Part shown: piece after piece, positions 26,610 to 35,717 of the stretch
Position numbering within the stretch: the stretch's first letter is position 1
Layout: each line of letters opens with the position of its first letter
Assembly (NCBI GenBank): GCA_964251385.1
Contig: CAXUJK010000003.1
Span: 124,001-188,000, forward strand
DNA from: CADCVW01 sp964251385
Lineage (GTDB): Bacteria; Pseudomonadota; Alphaproteobacteria; Sphingomonadales; Sphingomonadaceae
DNA: 64,000 bases
Reading direction: 5' to 3'
Program-made: the position numbers and the translations under genes
Notes under the pieces: model-generated
Seen by the model: only the letters and a program-made list of their open reading frames with translations
Told to the model about the DNA's origin: nothing
The model's database searches: none

Positions 26610-26957
26610 GGCGCGCGCGCGATCCGCCAGTCAATCCGGCGGGATCGCGCGCACGTCGTCGCCTCCGACATGCGTCCACTCGGCGCCTGCCGCTCGCTGC
26701 TGCTCGGCACTATGTTCCGAAACGAAAAGGTCATCCGCGCGACGCTCGTCATCGCCGAGGCCATCGCGCGCACCAATGGAAGCGGAACAATAGCGTCCGC
26801 GGAATCGATTGCGTGGTGCCACCCGATGAGCGTCAAGCGACCGCTTCGCGCCGGCAGTTTGCCGAGCTGCCAATGCGCGCCGATTGGATCGTTGCAGACA
26901 TGGACGGAGCCGTTCACGGTGCGCGCACCAGTTATCGTCTCCGCTGATTGGCCTTCT
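26610..26957. other. Region with no confident gene
   Basis: This 348-bp gap lies between the hypothetical gene and rlmN. Both leftward frames are open over much of it (one ends near 26631, one runs into the hypothetical gene), but neither shows a family signature, a ribosome site or consistent codon bias. A degraded gene is possible. A palindromic GCGCGCGATCCGCC/GGCGGGATCGCGCGC stem (about 26616-26652) sits at the right of the hypothetical gene. Confidence 0.4.
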
Positions 26958-28154
26958 TCATGCGGCCGCATGATCCAACTCGGCGCGGCTTGTCTTCGTC
27001 GACGCGGATTTAAGCTGTCCGCATGCCGCCATGATGTCCCGCCCCCGCGGCGTACGGACGGGCGCGGATATGCCCGCCGCGAACACGATGGACGAAAAGC
27101 TCCGGATGCGGTCGGGGTCGGAACATTCGTACGTGCTGCCGGGCCACGGATTGAACGGGATCAGATTGACCTTGGCGGGCAGGTCGTACGCCCTGATAAG
27201 CCGCACCAGCTCGCGCGCGTCCGCGTCCGAGTCGTTCTTGTCCTTGAGCATGACGTATTCAAACGTGATGCGCCGCGCGTTGTTGATGCCCGGGTAGTCC
27301 GCGCACGCCTGCAGCAGTTCCTCGATGCCGTATTTGCGGTTGATCGGAACGATCTCGTCGCGCACCGCCTTGGTCACCGCGTGCAGTGAGACCGCGAGAT
27401 TGACGCCGATCTCCGCCCCCGCGCGCGCCATCATCGGGACGACGCCCGACGTCGACAACGTGATGCGGCGGCGGGACAGGCCCAGGCCTTCGCAATCCAT
27501 GACGATCTTCAACGCATCGCGGACATTGTCGAAATTATAGAGCGGTTCGCCCATGCCCATCATGACGATGTTGGTCAGCATGCGGCCCTCCGGCTGGGAG
27601 GGCCACTCGCCGAGCGCATCGCGCGCCAGCATGACCTGGCCGACGATTTCGCCCGCCGTCAGGTTGCGCACCAGCCGCATGGTTCCCGTGTGACAGAAGG
27701 CGCAGTTGAGCGTGCACCCGACCTGGCTCGACACGCACAACGTGCCGCGATCCGCATCCGGGATGAACACCATCTCGTAATCCTGCGCGTCCGGAGACCG
27801 CAGAAGCCATTTGCGCGTGCCGTCGGTGGACACCTGCGCCTCGACGATCTCGGGCCGGTCCACGACGAAGCGATCGGCGAGCCTGACCCGGTCGGCTTTG
27901 GACACGTCGTTCATCGTATCGAACGCGCGCGCGCCGCGGTGGTAGATTTGATGCCAGATCTGCTTGGCGCGAAGCTTTGCTGATTTGGCTTCGAACCCCG
28001 CCGCTTCCAGCTCGCCCCGGATCGCATCGCGCGTCAGCCCGACGAGGTCGACGCGGCCGTCGGTACGCAGCAACGGCGCGCGCGGGGCGGGGACCGGATC
28101 GATGAGACCGGGGGAGGAGATCAGGGCGTTCACGGTGCGGTGGACATAAAGCAA
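26958..28154 (-). CDS. rlmN: 23S rRNA (A2503-C2)/tRNA (A37-C2) methyltransferase RlmN
   Basis: This 398-aa radical-SAM enzyme methylates C2 of A2503 in 23S rRNA and A37 in some tRNAs. The cluster motif CTLNCAFC (CxxxCxxC) is present. GMGEPLYNFDNV, LSTSGVVPMM, NLAVSLHA and the C-terminal FNPWPGSTYECSD and TPRGRDIMAACGQL with the catalytic cysteine are all visible. It is full length. The N-terminal 20 residues before LLRTDGRVDL are variable, so the start is tentative. An IalB-like gene lies 18 bp upstream on the same strand. Confidence 0.97.
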   Translation of the reverse strand: MLYVHRTVNALISSPGLIDPVPAPRAPLLRTDGRVDLVGLTRDAIRGELEAAGFEAKSAKLRAKQIWHQIYHRGARAFDTMNDVSKADRVRLADRFVVDRPEIVEAQVSTDGTRKWLLRSPDAQDYEMVFIPDADRGTLCVSSQVGCTLNCAFCHTGTMRLVRNLTAGEIVGQVMLARDALGEWPSQPEGRMLTNIVMMGMGEPLYNFDNVRDALKIVMDCEGLGLSRRRITLSTSGVVPMMARAGAEIGVNLAVSLHAVTKAVRDEIVPINRKYGIEELLQACADYPGINNARRITFEYVMLKDKNDSDADARELVRLIRAYDLPAKVNLIPFNPWPGSTYECSDPDRIRSFSSIVFAAGISAPVRTPRGRDIMAACGQLKSASTKTSRAELDHAAA

Positions 28155-28172
28155 GAGGCGGCGAAACGCCAG

Positions 28173-28649
28173 CTACCGACCCCTGCACGCAAGCGCCGCC
28201 GCGTCGACCGCACTCGCGGCGCCGCCAAGCGCAAAAGCATGGGCGAAGCCGTTCCCGTTGCGATCGCGTGCCGAAACCGTCATCGATATGCCCGTGCGCA
28301 TCGCGGCGACGATCGCGCGATCGGCCGCTCCGCTGCGCGCCCAGACGTCCGTGCCGCGTCCGACGAGCTGGAAGACCTGCCCGTCGACGTTGAGCAGGAT
28401 CGCCGAACCGACACGGGCTTCCCGATACAGGCGCAGGTGGACCTGTCCTACGACGCGCCGCGTCGGCCAGTTCGCGACGGACGCGAACGCGCCGCCGCCC
28501 GGAACGATCGGGGCGGCGATCGCATAACATCGCGGCGGCGCGTCGTCGCGGAAGGCGGCCCAGCTCCCATGCACGCCGATCGTCGTGCGGGCATGCGTCG
28601 GCGACCACGACGACAACGCTGCGAGCACGGCCAGACCAAAGCGTGACAT
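28173..28649 (-). CDS. IalB-like (invasion-associated locus B) secreted protein
   Basis: This 158-aa protein has a signal peptide (SRFGLAVLAALSSWSPTHA). The mature part, GSWAAFRDDAPPRCYAIAAP and VGSAILLNVDGQVFQLVGRG, recalls the IalB family of small periplasmic proteins. One Cys pair (in RCYA and near the C-terminal LACRGR) could form a disulfide. The role is unknown. It lies upstream of rlmN on the same strand. A GTG at 28658 would add three residues, and ATG 28649 is chosen. Confidence 0.7.
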   Translation of the reverse strand: MSRFGLAVLAALSSWSPTHARTTIGVHGSWAAFRDDAPPRCYAIAAPIVPGGGAFASVANWPTRRVVGQVHLRLYREARVGSAILLNVDGQVFQLVGRGTDVWARSGAADRAIVAAMRTGISMTVSARDRNGNGFAHAFALGGAASAVDAAALACRGR

Positions 28650-28759
28650 CAAAAGCACAGTATCTGCCGTTTACCTGACGTTAATGCAACAGAACGATAT
28701 CTCGAACGCTCTGACTGGCTCTCGCCGATATGCGAGCCAACATAAAAGGAAGATTTCAA

Positions 28760-29353
28760 ATGCGTAAGTACATCGTCGCCGCGCTTCTGGCGGGTTCCGT
28801 TTCCACCCCCGCTCTGGCGCAGGACGTGGTTCCCGTCGCGGCGGGCACGGGCCCGCGCGTCGAGGCGCTGCTCGGCTACGACTTTCCGTCCGACATCAAG
28901 AACGGCTTGTCCTACGGCGGCGGCGTCGGCTTCGACTTCACCGCGCTGGGCGCGACCGCCGGTGTCGAGGCCGAATATATGGGCAGCGATGCCAACGAGT
29001 GCGAGGATGACGTTCTCGTCGACGGCGACAAAGTGTGCGCGGGTCTTGGCCGCGACATCTATGTCGGCGGCCGCGTCGGCGCCAACATCTTCGGCAGCAG
29101 CTTCGCCTATCTGAAGGCCGGCTACACCAACCAGCGCGTGCGCGCGTCGTACGACGATGGCGGCAACGGCAGCCTGGACGAGAACGAAGGCGACAACCTG
29201 GACGGCGTGCGCGTCGGCGCGGGCCTCGAGTTCGGCATCCCGACGCTGGGTCTCGGATCGTCGGCGTACCTGAAGACGGAATATCGCTACTCGAACTACG
29301 AACTGGGCTTCGAGAAGCACCAGGCCGTCGCGGGCGTCGGCTTCCGCTTCTAA
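28760..29353 (+). CDS. Opacity-type outer-membrane beta-barrel protein
   Basis: This 197-aa protein has a signal peptide (RKYIVAALLAGSVSTPALAQ). The mature barrel has alternating strands such as GPRVEALLGYDFP and SAYLKTEYRYSNYELGF, and ends in FRF with the terminal Phe signal. An acidic loop (DDGGNGSLDENEGDNLDG) may bind cations. ATG 28760 has an AAAGGAAG site. The 5' leader contains a hairpin, GGCTCTCGC/GCGAGCC, around 28713-28735. A terminator-like hairpin follows. Confidence 0.88.
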   Translation: MRKYIVAALLAGSVSTPALAQDVVPVAAGTGPRVEALLGYDFPSDIKNGLSYGGGVGFDFTALGATAGVEAEYMGSDANECEDDVLVDGDKVCAGLGRDIYVGGRVGANIFGSSFAYLKAGYTNQRVRASYDDGGNGSLDENEGDNLDGVRVGAGLEFGIPTLGLGSSAYLKTEYRYSNYELGFEKHQAVAGVGFRF

Positions 29354-29393
29354 GCCAAGCAGACCGATCTTCCGGACTTGCCGTCCGGATGGG

Positions 29394-29430
29394 ACAGGCG
29401 GCGACCTTGGTTGCCGCCTGTTCCGTTTCC
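29394..29430 (+). terminator. Rho-independent-like terminator
   Basis: A perfect 9-bp stem (ACAGGCGGC with GCCGCCTGT), a 10-nt loop and a pyrimidine-rich tail (TCCGTTTCCGTT) lie after the beta-barrel gene. A second stem, TCCGGAC/GTCCGGA, precedes it at about 29371-29389. Confidence 0.72.
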
Positions 29431-29490
29431 GTTCCCTAGCGGCGGTGCGACCAGCCGTTATACCTGCCCCGAAATCTGAGGGGCAGAATC

Positions 29491-30600
29491 ATGAAGGCTA
29501 CGATCGAACGGGCGACGCTCCTCAAGGCGTTGAGCCACGTCCAGTCGGTGGTCGAGCGCCGCAACACGATCCCCATCCTGTCCAACGTCCTGATCGAAGC
29601 GAGCGAGGGAGAGGACGGCGGCATACGCCTGATGGCGACCGACCTGGACATCCAGATCAACGAGACGGTGCGGGCGCAGGTGTCGCAGCCGGGCGCGACC
29701 ACCGTGTCCGCGCACACCTTGTTCGATATCGCGCGCAAGCTGCCCGAAGGGAGCCAGGTCGAGCTCAACGCGGCCGAAGGCAAGATGCAGGTCAACGCGG
29801 GCCGCGCGCGCTTCAACCTGTCGACGCTGCCCCGCGACGACTTCCCCGTGATCGCGGACGGCGAGCTGGCGACCCGCTTCGACCTGCCCGCCGCCACGCT
29901 GCGCACGATCATCGACAAGACGCGGTTTGCGATCTCGACCGAGGAGACGCGCTACTACCTCAACGGCATTTTTCTTCACGCGGTCGACGACGTCCTGAAA
30001 GCCGCGGCCACTGACGGCCACCGGCTCGCCCGCGTCACCGTGCCCCTGCCCGAAGGCGCGGCCGGAATGCCCGACGTCATCGTGCCCCGCAAATGCGTCG
30101 CGGAACTGCGAAAACTGCTCGACGAGGCGGACGAAGTAGTGTCGCTATCGCTGTCCGCCACCAAAATCCGGTTCGGGCTGGGCACCGCGGTGCTCACATC
30201 CAAACTGATCGACGGGACGTTCCCGGACTACAACCGCGTCATTCCCACCGCCAACGACAAGCTTCTCAAGATCGACCCGAAAAGCTTCGCCGCGGGCGTC
30301 GACCGCGTCGCCACGATCGCGTCCGAAAAGACGCGCGCGGTCAAGATGGCGCTCGACCGCGACAAGATCACGCTGTCGGTCACGTCGCCCGAAAACGGCA
30401 CGGCGGCGGAGGAAGTCCCCGGAGACTACGCCGCGAGCGGTTTCGAGATCGGGTTTAATGCCAAATACCTGCTCGACATATTGGGGCAGATCGAAGGGGA
30501 CACGGTCGAGGTCCATTTGGCGGATGCCGCCGCGCCGACATTGTTGCGGGAGAACGAAAAGGCAGCGGCGCTGTACGTGCTGATGCCGATGCGGGTTTGA
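29491..30600 (+). CDS. dnaN: DNA polymerase III beta subunit (sliding clamp)
   Basis: This 369-aa clamp encircles DNA and tethers polymerase III. Family blocks are visible: LLKALSHVQSVVERRNTIPILSNVLIEA at the start, ETRYYLNGIFLH and ATDGHRLA in the middle, SFAAGVDRVATIASEKTRAVK, and the end YVLMPMRV. It is full length. There is no dnaA and no evident DnaA-box cluster next to it. Downstream, a membrane protein and a toxin-antitoxin pair separate it from recF. Confidence 0.98.
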   Translation: MKATIERATLLKALSHVQSVVERRNTIPILSNVLIEASEGEDGGIRLMATDLDIQINETVRAQVSQPGATTVSAHTLFDIARKLPEGSQVELNAAEGKMQVNAGRARFNLSTLPRDDFPVIADGELATRFDLPAATLRTIIDKTRFAISTEETRYYLNGIFLHAVDDVLKAAATDGHRLARVTVPLPEGAAGMPDVIVPRKCVAELRKLLDEADEVVSLSLSATKIRFGLGTAVLTSKLIDGTFPDYNRVIPTANDKLLKIDPKSFAAGVDRVATIASEKTRAVKMALDRDKITLSVTSPENGTAAEEVPGDYAASGFEIGFNAKYLLDILGQIEGDTVEVHLADAAAPTLLRENEKAAALYVLMPMRV

Positions 30601-30617
30601 TCGAGGAGCTGGGCCGC

Positions 30618-31238
30618 ATGGACGTCGAGGTTGAGGTGCCGCACCAACATCATGGGACGGGCCATCGGTGGCTCGACAAGGTCCTGCCGGTCAGCGCTCT
30701 TTTCGTATCGTTCGTGTCGATATGGATCGCCCGCCATCACGGCGAGGTCATGCAGAATCTCGTACGCCAGAACGAGCGTTTGGTGCAGGCCAACTCGCTC
30801 CCGCACTTCCAGCTTCAAGGCAGCAGTCGAGACGAGACGGGAGCACCGGGCGTCAGTTTCTTCGTCGCCAACGCGGGCGTCGGCCCCGGCGAGATCCGCG
30901 CGGCCCGGATCACCGTCGACGGACGACCGGTGGGAAACCTCGAGGAGCTGACCCGCGCATGCTGCGCTGGAACAGGAGTCCATGCGGGAACGACCTCGAC
31001 GCTGGCCGGAGTGATGCTCCGTCCCGGCGAGAAATTACGCTACATCGATGTCCCGCTGGCGCCGTCGACACAAGCTTGGACGAACGCGCTCGACGTGGCA
31101 CGTCGAACGGATCGGATCGTGACGACCGTCTGCTATTGTTCCGTCTTTGATGAATGTTGGACGCGTTCGTCGGTAAGCATGGCACGTCCGAGGCCGGTAT
31201 CGTCCTGCGCCATGACCGGGAAGCTGTATCGGCAATAG
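30618..31238 (+). CDS. Hypothetical single-pass membrane protein
   Basis: This protein of about 206 aa has a short His-rich N-terminus (EVPHQHHGTGHRW) and one helix (LPVSALFVSFVSIWIARHH). A coiled-like segment (GEVMQNLVRQNERLVQAN) and a beta-rich extracytoplasmic part (VSFFVANAGVGPGEIRAARITVDGRP) follow. It has five Cys in the C-terminal half, including CYCSVFDECW. A TTG at 30597 overlapping the dnaN stop would add seven residues. I do not recognise a domain. It is the first of three genes between dnaN and recF. Confidence 0.65.
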   Translation: MDVEVEVPHQHHGTGHRWLDKVLPVSALFVSFVSIWIARHHGEVMQNLVRQNERLVQANSLPHFQLQGSSRDETGAPGVSFFVANAGVGPGEIRAARITVDGRPVGNLEELTRACCAGTGVHAGTTSTLAGVMLRPGEKLRYIDVPLAPSTQAWTNALDVARRTDRIVTTVCYCSVFDECWTRSSVSMARPRPVSSCAMTGKLYRQ

Positions 31239-31349
31239 CGGCTGGAGTGATCCAGTAATGATGTACCATCTTCCTTGATCTGCCTGTGCGCACCGTGCCC
31301 CCGGTAACTCCGCCTTGTGCCCCAAAGCCATACGGCTTAACCTTTGCGC

Positions 31350-31637
31350 ATGATCGTCACCCGCATGGACGCCGATGCACAACCCGTGGTGCCCGCCGAG
31401 GTACTTGAAACGCTCGGCTTGAAGCCCGGCGACAGCATCGGCTGGCACTTCCTCAACGGTCGTTTCATCGTCCGCCGCGCCTTGGCCGATGAGGAGATCG
31501 ACGAAGAGACCGGCCTGCCGATGGCGGAGTTGCGGACGCTGATCGACGAAGCCCGCGATGGGCCGACCATGTCGATGGAAGAGGCGTTTGCCGACCTTCG
31601 TGCCCATGCTGCCAAAAGGCGCGCGGCCGCCGCGTGA
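31350..31637 (+). CDS. AbrB/SpoVT-type antitoxin
   Basis: This 95-aa protein has an N-terminal swapped-hairpin DNA-binding segment (QPVVPAEVLETLGLKPGDSIGWHF, then GRFIVRRA). The C-terminus is helical and acidic (ADEEIDEETGLPMAELRTLIDEAR) and probably wraps the toxin. It overlaps the ParE-like toxin gene by 4 bp (GTGA). Antitoxins of this type usually bind their own promoter. A TTG at 31344 would add two residues. Confidence 0.85.
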   Translation: MIVTRMDADAQPVVPAEVLETLGLKPGDSIGWHFLNGRFIVRRALADEEIDEETGLPMAELRTLIDEARDGPTMSMEEAFADLRAHAAKRRAAAA

Positions 31638-31945
31638 AGCTCCGCATCAGGTTCAGCACTGAGGCGAGCGCCGATCTGCGCGAACTCTACGACTACATCG
31701 CCGAACGCGCGGGGCTGGACGTTGCCGACGCCTACATCGATCGCATCGAGCAAGCCTGCCTGCCGTTGCTCGACACGCCGTTCCTGGGCGCTCGGCACCG
31801 CGAGTTCGAAGAAGGCCTGCGCACGTTCGCTTTCGAACGCCGTGCCACGATCTACTATCGCATCGACGGCTGGGACATCGTCATCGATCGGGTCGTGCCC
31901 AAGGGGCGTGACGCACGGCGGCTGTTCGTCCGATCGCGTCGGTAG
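31634..31945 (+). CDS. RelE/ParE-superfamily toxin
   Basis: This 103-aa protein has the ParE pattern FSTEASADLRELYDYIAERAG, a central helix pair, and the C-terminal strands YYRIDGWDIVIDRVVPKGRDARRLF. ParE toxins poison DNA gyrase and RelE toxins cleave mRNA; on motif style ParE is more likely. It starts at a GTG that overlaps the antitoxin stop. It ends only 3 bp before recF, and the gyrB gene, encoding a possible ParE target, follows recF. The placement is notable but may be coincidence. Confidence 0.87.
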   Translation: MKLRIRFSTEASADLRELYDYIAERAGLDVADAYIDRIEQACLPLLDTPFLGARHREFEEGLRTFAFERRATIYYRIDGWDIVIDRVVPKGRDARRLFVRSRR

Positions 31946-31948
31946 GCG

Positions 31949-33007
31949 GTGCCCCTCACCCGCCTCACCCTCACCGATTTTCGTTCGTACGCCGCCGCGA
32001 CGATCTCGCCCGGCCCCGGGTTCGTCGTGCTCACCGGCGAGAACGGGGCGGGGAAGACGAACGTGCTGGAGGCCGTGTCGCTGCTGTCGCCGGGGCGGGG
32101 GTTACGGGGGAGCACGCTCGGCGAAGTGGCCCGGAGCGGCGGGCCGGGCGGGTTCGGGGTGGCGGCGCGGCTGGTCGAAGATGTCGAGCTTGCGACGGGA
32201 ACGCTCGCGGCCGCGCCCGAGCGGCGGCAAATTCGGATCAACGGGGCGATCGCGTCCGCCGGTGCATTGGCCGAATGGCTGTCCGTGCTGTGGATCACGC
32301 CCGCGATGGACCGGCTGTTTTCCGAACCCGCGTCCGGACGCCGCCGCTTCTTCGACCGGCTGGTGCTCGCGCTCGAACCCGCGCACGCGCACCACAGCGC
32401 GCGCTACGAGGCGGCGATGCGCGCGCGCAACAAGCTGCTCGCCGATCCCGACACCGCCGACCCCGCTTGGCTGGCGGCGCTGGAGGCGGGCATGGCCGAG
32501 CACGGCATCGCGATCGCCGAGGCGCGCGCGGCGACCGCGTACGAGCTAGGCGAGGTGCTGCACGCTCAACCCGAAAGCGTGTTCGCCCGCGCGTCACTGT
32601 CGCTATCCGGTTGGGCAAGCGCGGGCGAAGGCGCGCTGCTGGCCGAACTCAAGGCCGGGCGCGGGCGCGATGCCGCCGCCGGGCGCACGCTGGCCGGACC
32701 ACACCGCAGCGACCTCCTCGTCACACATGCCGGCAAGGGCCAACCCGCCGAGCGCTGCTCGACGGGCGAGCAGAAGGCGCTGCTGCTGGGCATCGTGCTC
32801 GCACATGCCGATCTGGTCGCGTCACGCGTGGCACGAAGGCCGATCCTGTTGCTCGACGAGGTGGCCGCCCATCTCGACCCGTCACGCCGTGCCGCCTTGT
32901 TTGCGCGCTTGGACGGGCAGGTCTGGATGACGGGAACGGAAGCGGCACTCTTCTCCGGCATCGCCGACGCGACCTGGCTGCACGTCGCCGATGGCCGCAT
33001 CGGCTGA
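31949..33007 (+). CDS. recF: DNA replication and repair protein RecF
   Basis: This 352-aa SMC-like ATPase loads RecA at ssDNA gaps with RecO and RecR. Walker A is TGENGAGKTN at residues 29-38. The signature region is CSTGEQKALLLGIVLAHA, and Walker B with the D-loop is PILLLDEVAAHLDPSRR. It starts at GTG 31949, three bases after the toxin gene. It is full length. gyrB follows after 67 bp. Confidence 0.96.
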   Translation: MPLTRLTLTDFRSYAAATISPGPGFVVLTGENGAGKTNVLEAVSLLSPGRGLRGSTLGEVARSGGPGGFGVAARLVEDVELATGTLAAAPERRQIRINGAIASAGALAEWLSVLWITPAMDRLFSEPASGRRRFFDRLVLALEPAHAHHSARYEAAMRARNKLLADPDTADPAWLAALEAGMAEHGIAIAEARAATAYELGEVLHAQPESVFARASLSLSGWASAGEGALLAELKAGRGRDAAAGRTLAGPHRSDLLVTHAGKGQPAERCSTGEQKALLLGIVLAHADLVASRVARRPILLLDEVAAHLDPSRRAALFARLDGQVWMTGTEAALFSGIADATWLHVADGRIG

Positions 33008-33074
33008 CCTTTCCGGCACTTCGCCGGGGCAGAAAAACGTCGCTTTCGCGCGCAAAAACCTTATATCCTGCATC

Positions 33075-35699
33075 ATGGCGACAGCACCCAATACGAGCGA
33101 TTACGGCGCGGATTCCATCAAGGTTCTGAAAGGCCTCGATGCGGTTCGCAAGCGTCCGGGGATGTATATCGGCGACACGGACGACGGGTCCGGCCTGCAC
33201 CACATGGTGTTCGAGGTGTCGGACAACGCGATCGACGAAGCGCTCGCCGGACATTGCGACCGGATCGAGATCACGCTGAACCCCGATGGTTCGGTTTCCG
33301 TGGAGGACAACGGCCGCGGCATTCCGACGGGCATACACCAGGGCGAAGGCATTTCGGCCGCCGAAGTCATCATGACGCAGCTGCACGCGGGCGGAAAGTT
33401 CGAGAACACGTCCGACGACAACGCGTACAAAGTGTCGGGCGGGCTGCACGGCGTCGGCGTATCCGTCGTCAATGCGCTGTCGTCCTACCTGGAACTGACG
33501 ATCTGGCGCGACGGCGAAGAGCACTGGATGCGCTTCGAACATGGCGACGCGGTCGCCCCATTGGTTCTTCGCGGGCCCTGCCCCGAAGGCAAGAAGGGGA
33601 CCAAGGTCACGTTCCTTCCCTCGCCCGATACCTTCAAGATCCTCGATTTCGATTTCGACAGGCTCGAGCATCGCTACCGCGAACTCGCATTCCTCAACTC
33701 AGGGGTTCGCTTGTTCCTGATCGACGGGCGCCATGAGGAACGACGCGAGGTCGAACTGTTCTACGAAGGTGGGATCGCCGCGTTCGTGCGCTATCTGGAC
33801 CGCACCAAGACTGCGCTCATCCCCGACCCGATTTCGGTGACCGGGCAGCGCGACGAGGTCGGCATCGACGTCGCGCTCGAATGGAACGACTCCTACTACG
33901 AGCAGGTCCTGGCGTTCACCAACAACATCCCGCAGCGCGACGGGGGAACCCATCTGGCAGCTTTCCGCGCGGCGCTGACGCGAACGCTGAACAATTACGC
34001 GGAAAAATCGGGCGCGCTGAAGAAGGAAAAAGTGTCCCTCACGGGGGAGGACATGCGCGAAGGGCTGACCGCGATCGTGTCGGTGAAACTGCCCGATCCC
34101 AAATTCGGTTCGCAGACAAAGGACAAGCTCGTATCCAGCGAGGTTCGCCAACCGCTAGAAAGCCTGATGGCGGACAAGATGGCCGAATGGCTGGAGGAGA
34201 ATCCGAACAATGCCCGCTCGATCGTCCAGAAGGTCATTGATGCGGCCGCCGCCCGGGAAGCCGCGCGCAAGGCGCGGGAGGCAACGCGCAAATCGGTGAT
34301 GGGCATCGCCTCGCTGCCCGGAAAACTCGCCGATTGCCAGGAAAAGGACCCGAGCAAGTGCGAGCTGTTCCTCGTCGAAGGTGACTCCGCGGGCGGCTCC
34401 GCCAAGCAGGGCCGCGACCGTGCGATCCAGGCGATCCTGCCGCTGAAAGGAAAGATCCTCAACGTCGAACGCGCGCGCATGGACCGGATGTTGTCCTCGA
34501 AAGAAGTCGGCACGATGATCCAGGCGCTGGGGACAGGCATAGGCACGGGGGTGGAGCGCGCCGGGTTCGACCTCGACAAATTGCGTTATCACAAGATCGT
34601 CATCATGACGGACGCCGACGTGGACGGCGCGCATATCCGGACGCTGCTGCTGACCTTCTTCTACCGGCAGATGCCCGAGCTGATCGAGCGCGGGCACCTC
34701 TTCATTGCGCAACCCCCGTTGTACAAGGTGGCGAAGGGCAAGTCCGAGGTCTACGTCAAGGACGACGCGCAGCTCGACGATTACCTCGTCACCGCGGGGC
34801 TGGGACTAACCCGTCTGGATCAGGCGGGCGGCTCCGCGCACGCCAATCAGCTTCGCGAGCTCGTCGAACATGCGCGCCGCATGCGCACGCTGATGCGGTA
34901 TGCGCCCAAGCGGTACGACCCGACGATTATCGAGGCGCTCGCGCTACAGGGCGGGCTCGACCCGGAACTGTCGCAGGAGGCACGGGCAGTCGCGGTCGCG
35001 CGGGTCGCAAGCTGGCTCGACGCGACCGATCTCGACGCGACATGGACGGGCACCGCGCCGGCCGAGGGCGGCTACCGCCTCGACCGCCTGTGGCGCGGCG
35101 TCACCGACGTCCACCCGATCGATCCGGCGTTCCTGGTGTCCGCCGAGGCTCGCAAGCTGCACGCGCTAGCCGCCGAACAGACGGCTTCGTACGCCGAGCC
35201 TGCGAGGCTGGTCGCGGTCAGGTCGGCGGGTTCGACCGTCCAAGCCGACGAGAACGCAGTTCCCGACGACGAAAGTCTGCAGGGCACGATCAGCGACTCC
35301 GCGGTAAACCCGGATGGCGGCGAGGAGAACCCGGCGACGCCCTTCACGGAAGACGCCACGGAAACCTCGGGCGGCGTTCCGGGCGGCGCGCGTCCGCGCA
35401 ACCCCGCGGACGCAAAAGGCACCACCGCGATCAACCGCCCGTCCGAACTGCTCGACGCCATTCTTGCCGCGGGCAGGCGCGGCCTGTCGATCCAGCGCTA
35501 CAAGGGTTTGGGCGAAATGAACGCCGACCAGCTCTGGGAAACGACGCTCGACCCCGACAACCGTAGTCTGCTCCGCGTCGAGATCGCCCAGGCCGACATC
35601 GCCGACGAGATCTTTACCCGATTGATGGGCGATGTCGTCGAACCCCGGCGCGAGTTCATCCAGGACAACGCGTTGAACGTTGCTAATTTGGATGTCTAG
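33075..35699 (+). CDS. gyrB: DNA gyrase subunit B
   Basis: This 874-aa ATPase subunit of DNA gyrase has a GHKL ATP-binding domain (FEVSDNAIDEALAG, GRGIPTG, GLHGVGVSVVNALS). The TOPRIM domain has EGDSAGGSAKQGRDR (E435) and DADVDGAHI (D513, D515). The C-terminal QRYKGLGEMNADQLWETT is present. Between about residues 700 and 790 there is an acidic, low-complexity stretch (PDGGEENPATPFTEDATET) not found in minimal GyrB. ATG 33075 begins the standard N-terminus; the open frame upstream overlaps recF. Confidence 0.98.
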   Translation: MATAPNTSDYGADSIKVLKGLDAVRKRPGMYIGDTDDGSGLHHMVFEVSDNAIDEALAGHCDRIEITLNPDGSVSVEDNGRGIPTGIHQGEGISAAEVIMTQLHAGGKFENTSDDNAYKVSGGLHGVGVSVVNALSSYLELTIWRDGEEHWMRFEHGDAVAPLVLRGPCPEGKKGTKVTFLPSPDTFKILDFDFDRLEHRYRELAFLNSGVRLFLIDGRHEERREVELFYEGGIAAFVRYLDRTKTALIPDPISVTGQRDEVGIDVALEWNDSYYEQVLAFTNNIPQRDGGTHLAAFRAALTRTLNNYAEKSGALKKEKVSLTGEDMREGLTAIVSVKLPDPKFGSQTKDKLVSSEVRQPLESLMADKMAEWLEENPNNARSIVQKVIDAAAAREAARKAREATRKSVMGIASLPGKLADCQEKDPSKCELFLVEGDSAGGSAKQGRDRAIQAILPLKGKILNVERARMDRMLSSKEVGTMIQALGTGIGTGVERAGFDLDKLRYHKIVIMTDADVDGAHIRTLLLTFFYRQMPELIERGHLFIAQPPLYKVAKGKSEVYVKDDAQLDDYLVTAGLGLTRLDQAGGSAHANQLRELVEHARRMRTLMRYAPKRYDPTIIEALALQGGLDPELSQEARAVAVARVASWLDATDLDATWTGTAPAEGGYRLDRLWRGVTDVHPIDPAFLVSAEARKLHALAAEQTASYAEPARLVAVRSAGSTVQADENAVPDDESLQGTISDSAVNPDGGEENPATPFTEDATETSGGVPGGARPRNPADAKGTTAINRPSELLDAILAAGRRGLSIQRYKGLGEMNADQLWETTLDPDNRSLLRVEIAQADIADEIFTRLMGDVVEPRREFIQDNALNVANLDV

Positions 35700-35717
35700 C
35701 TACGTGCGAGAAGAGCG

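Noticed and set aside
26435..26971. Leftward 178-codon frame between the hypothetical gene and rlmN
   Set aside because: It overlaps the better-supported hypothetical frame and has no family signature; its upstream part (GSVHVCNDPIGAHWQL) is suggestive but not enough.
28650..29490. Replication origin beside dnaN
   Set aside because: There is no dnaA gene and I saw no cluster of DnaA boxes or AT-rich unwinding region; dnaN alone does not mark an origin.
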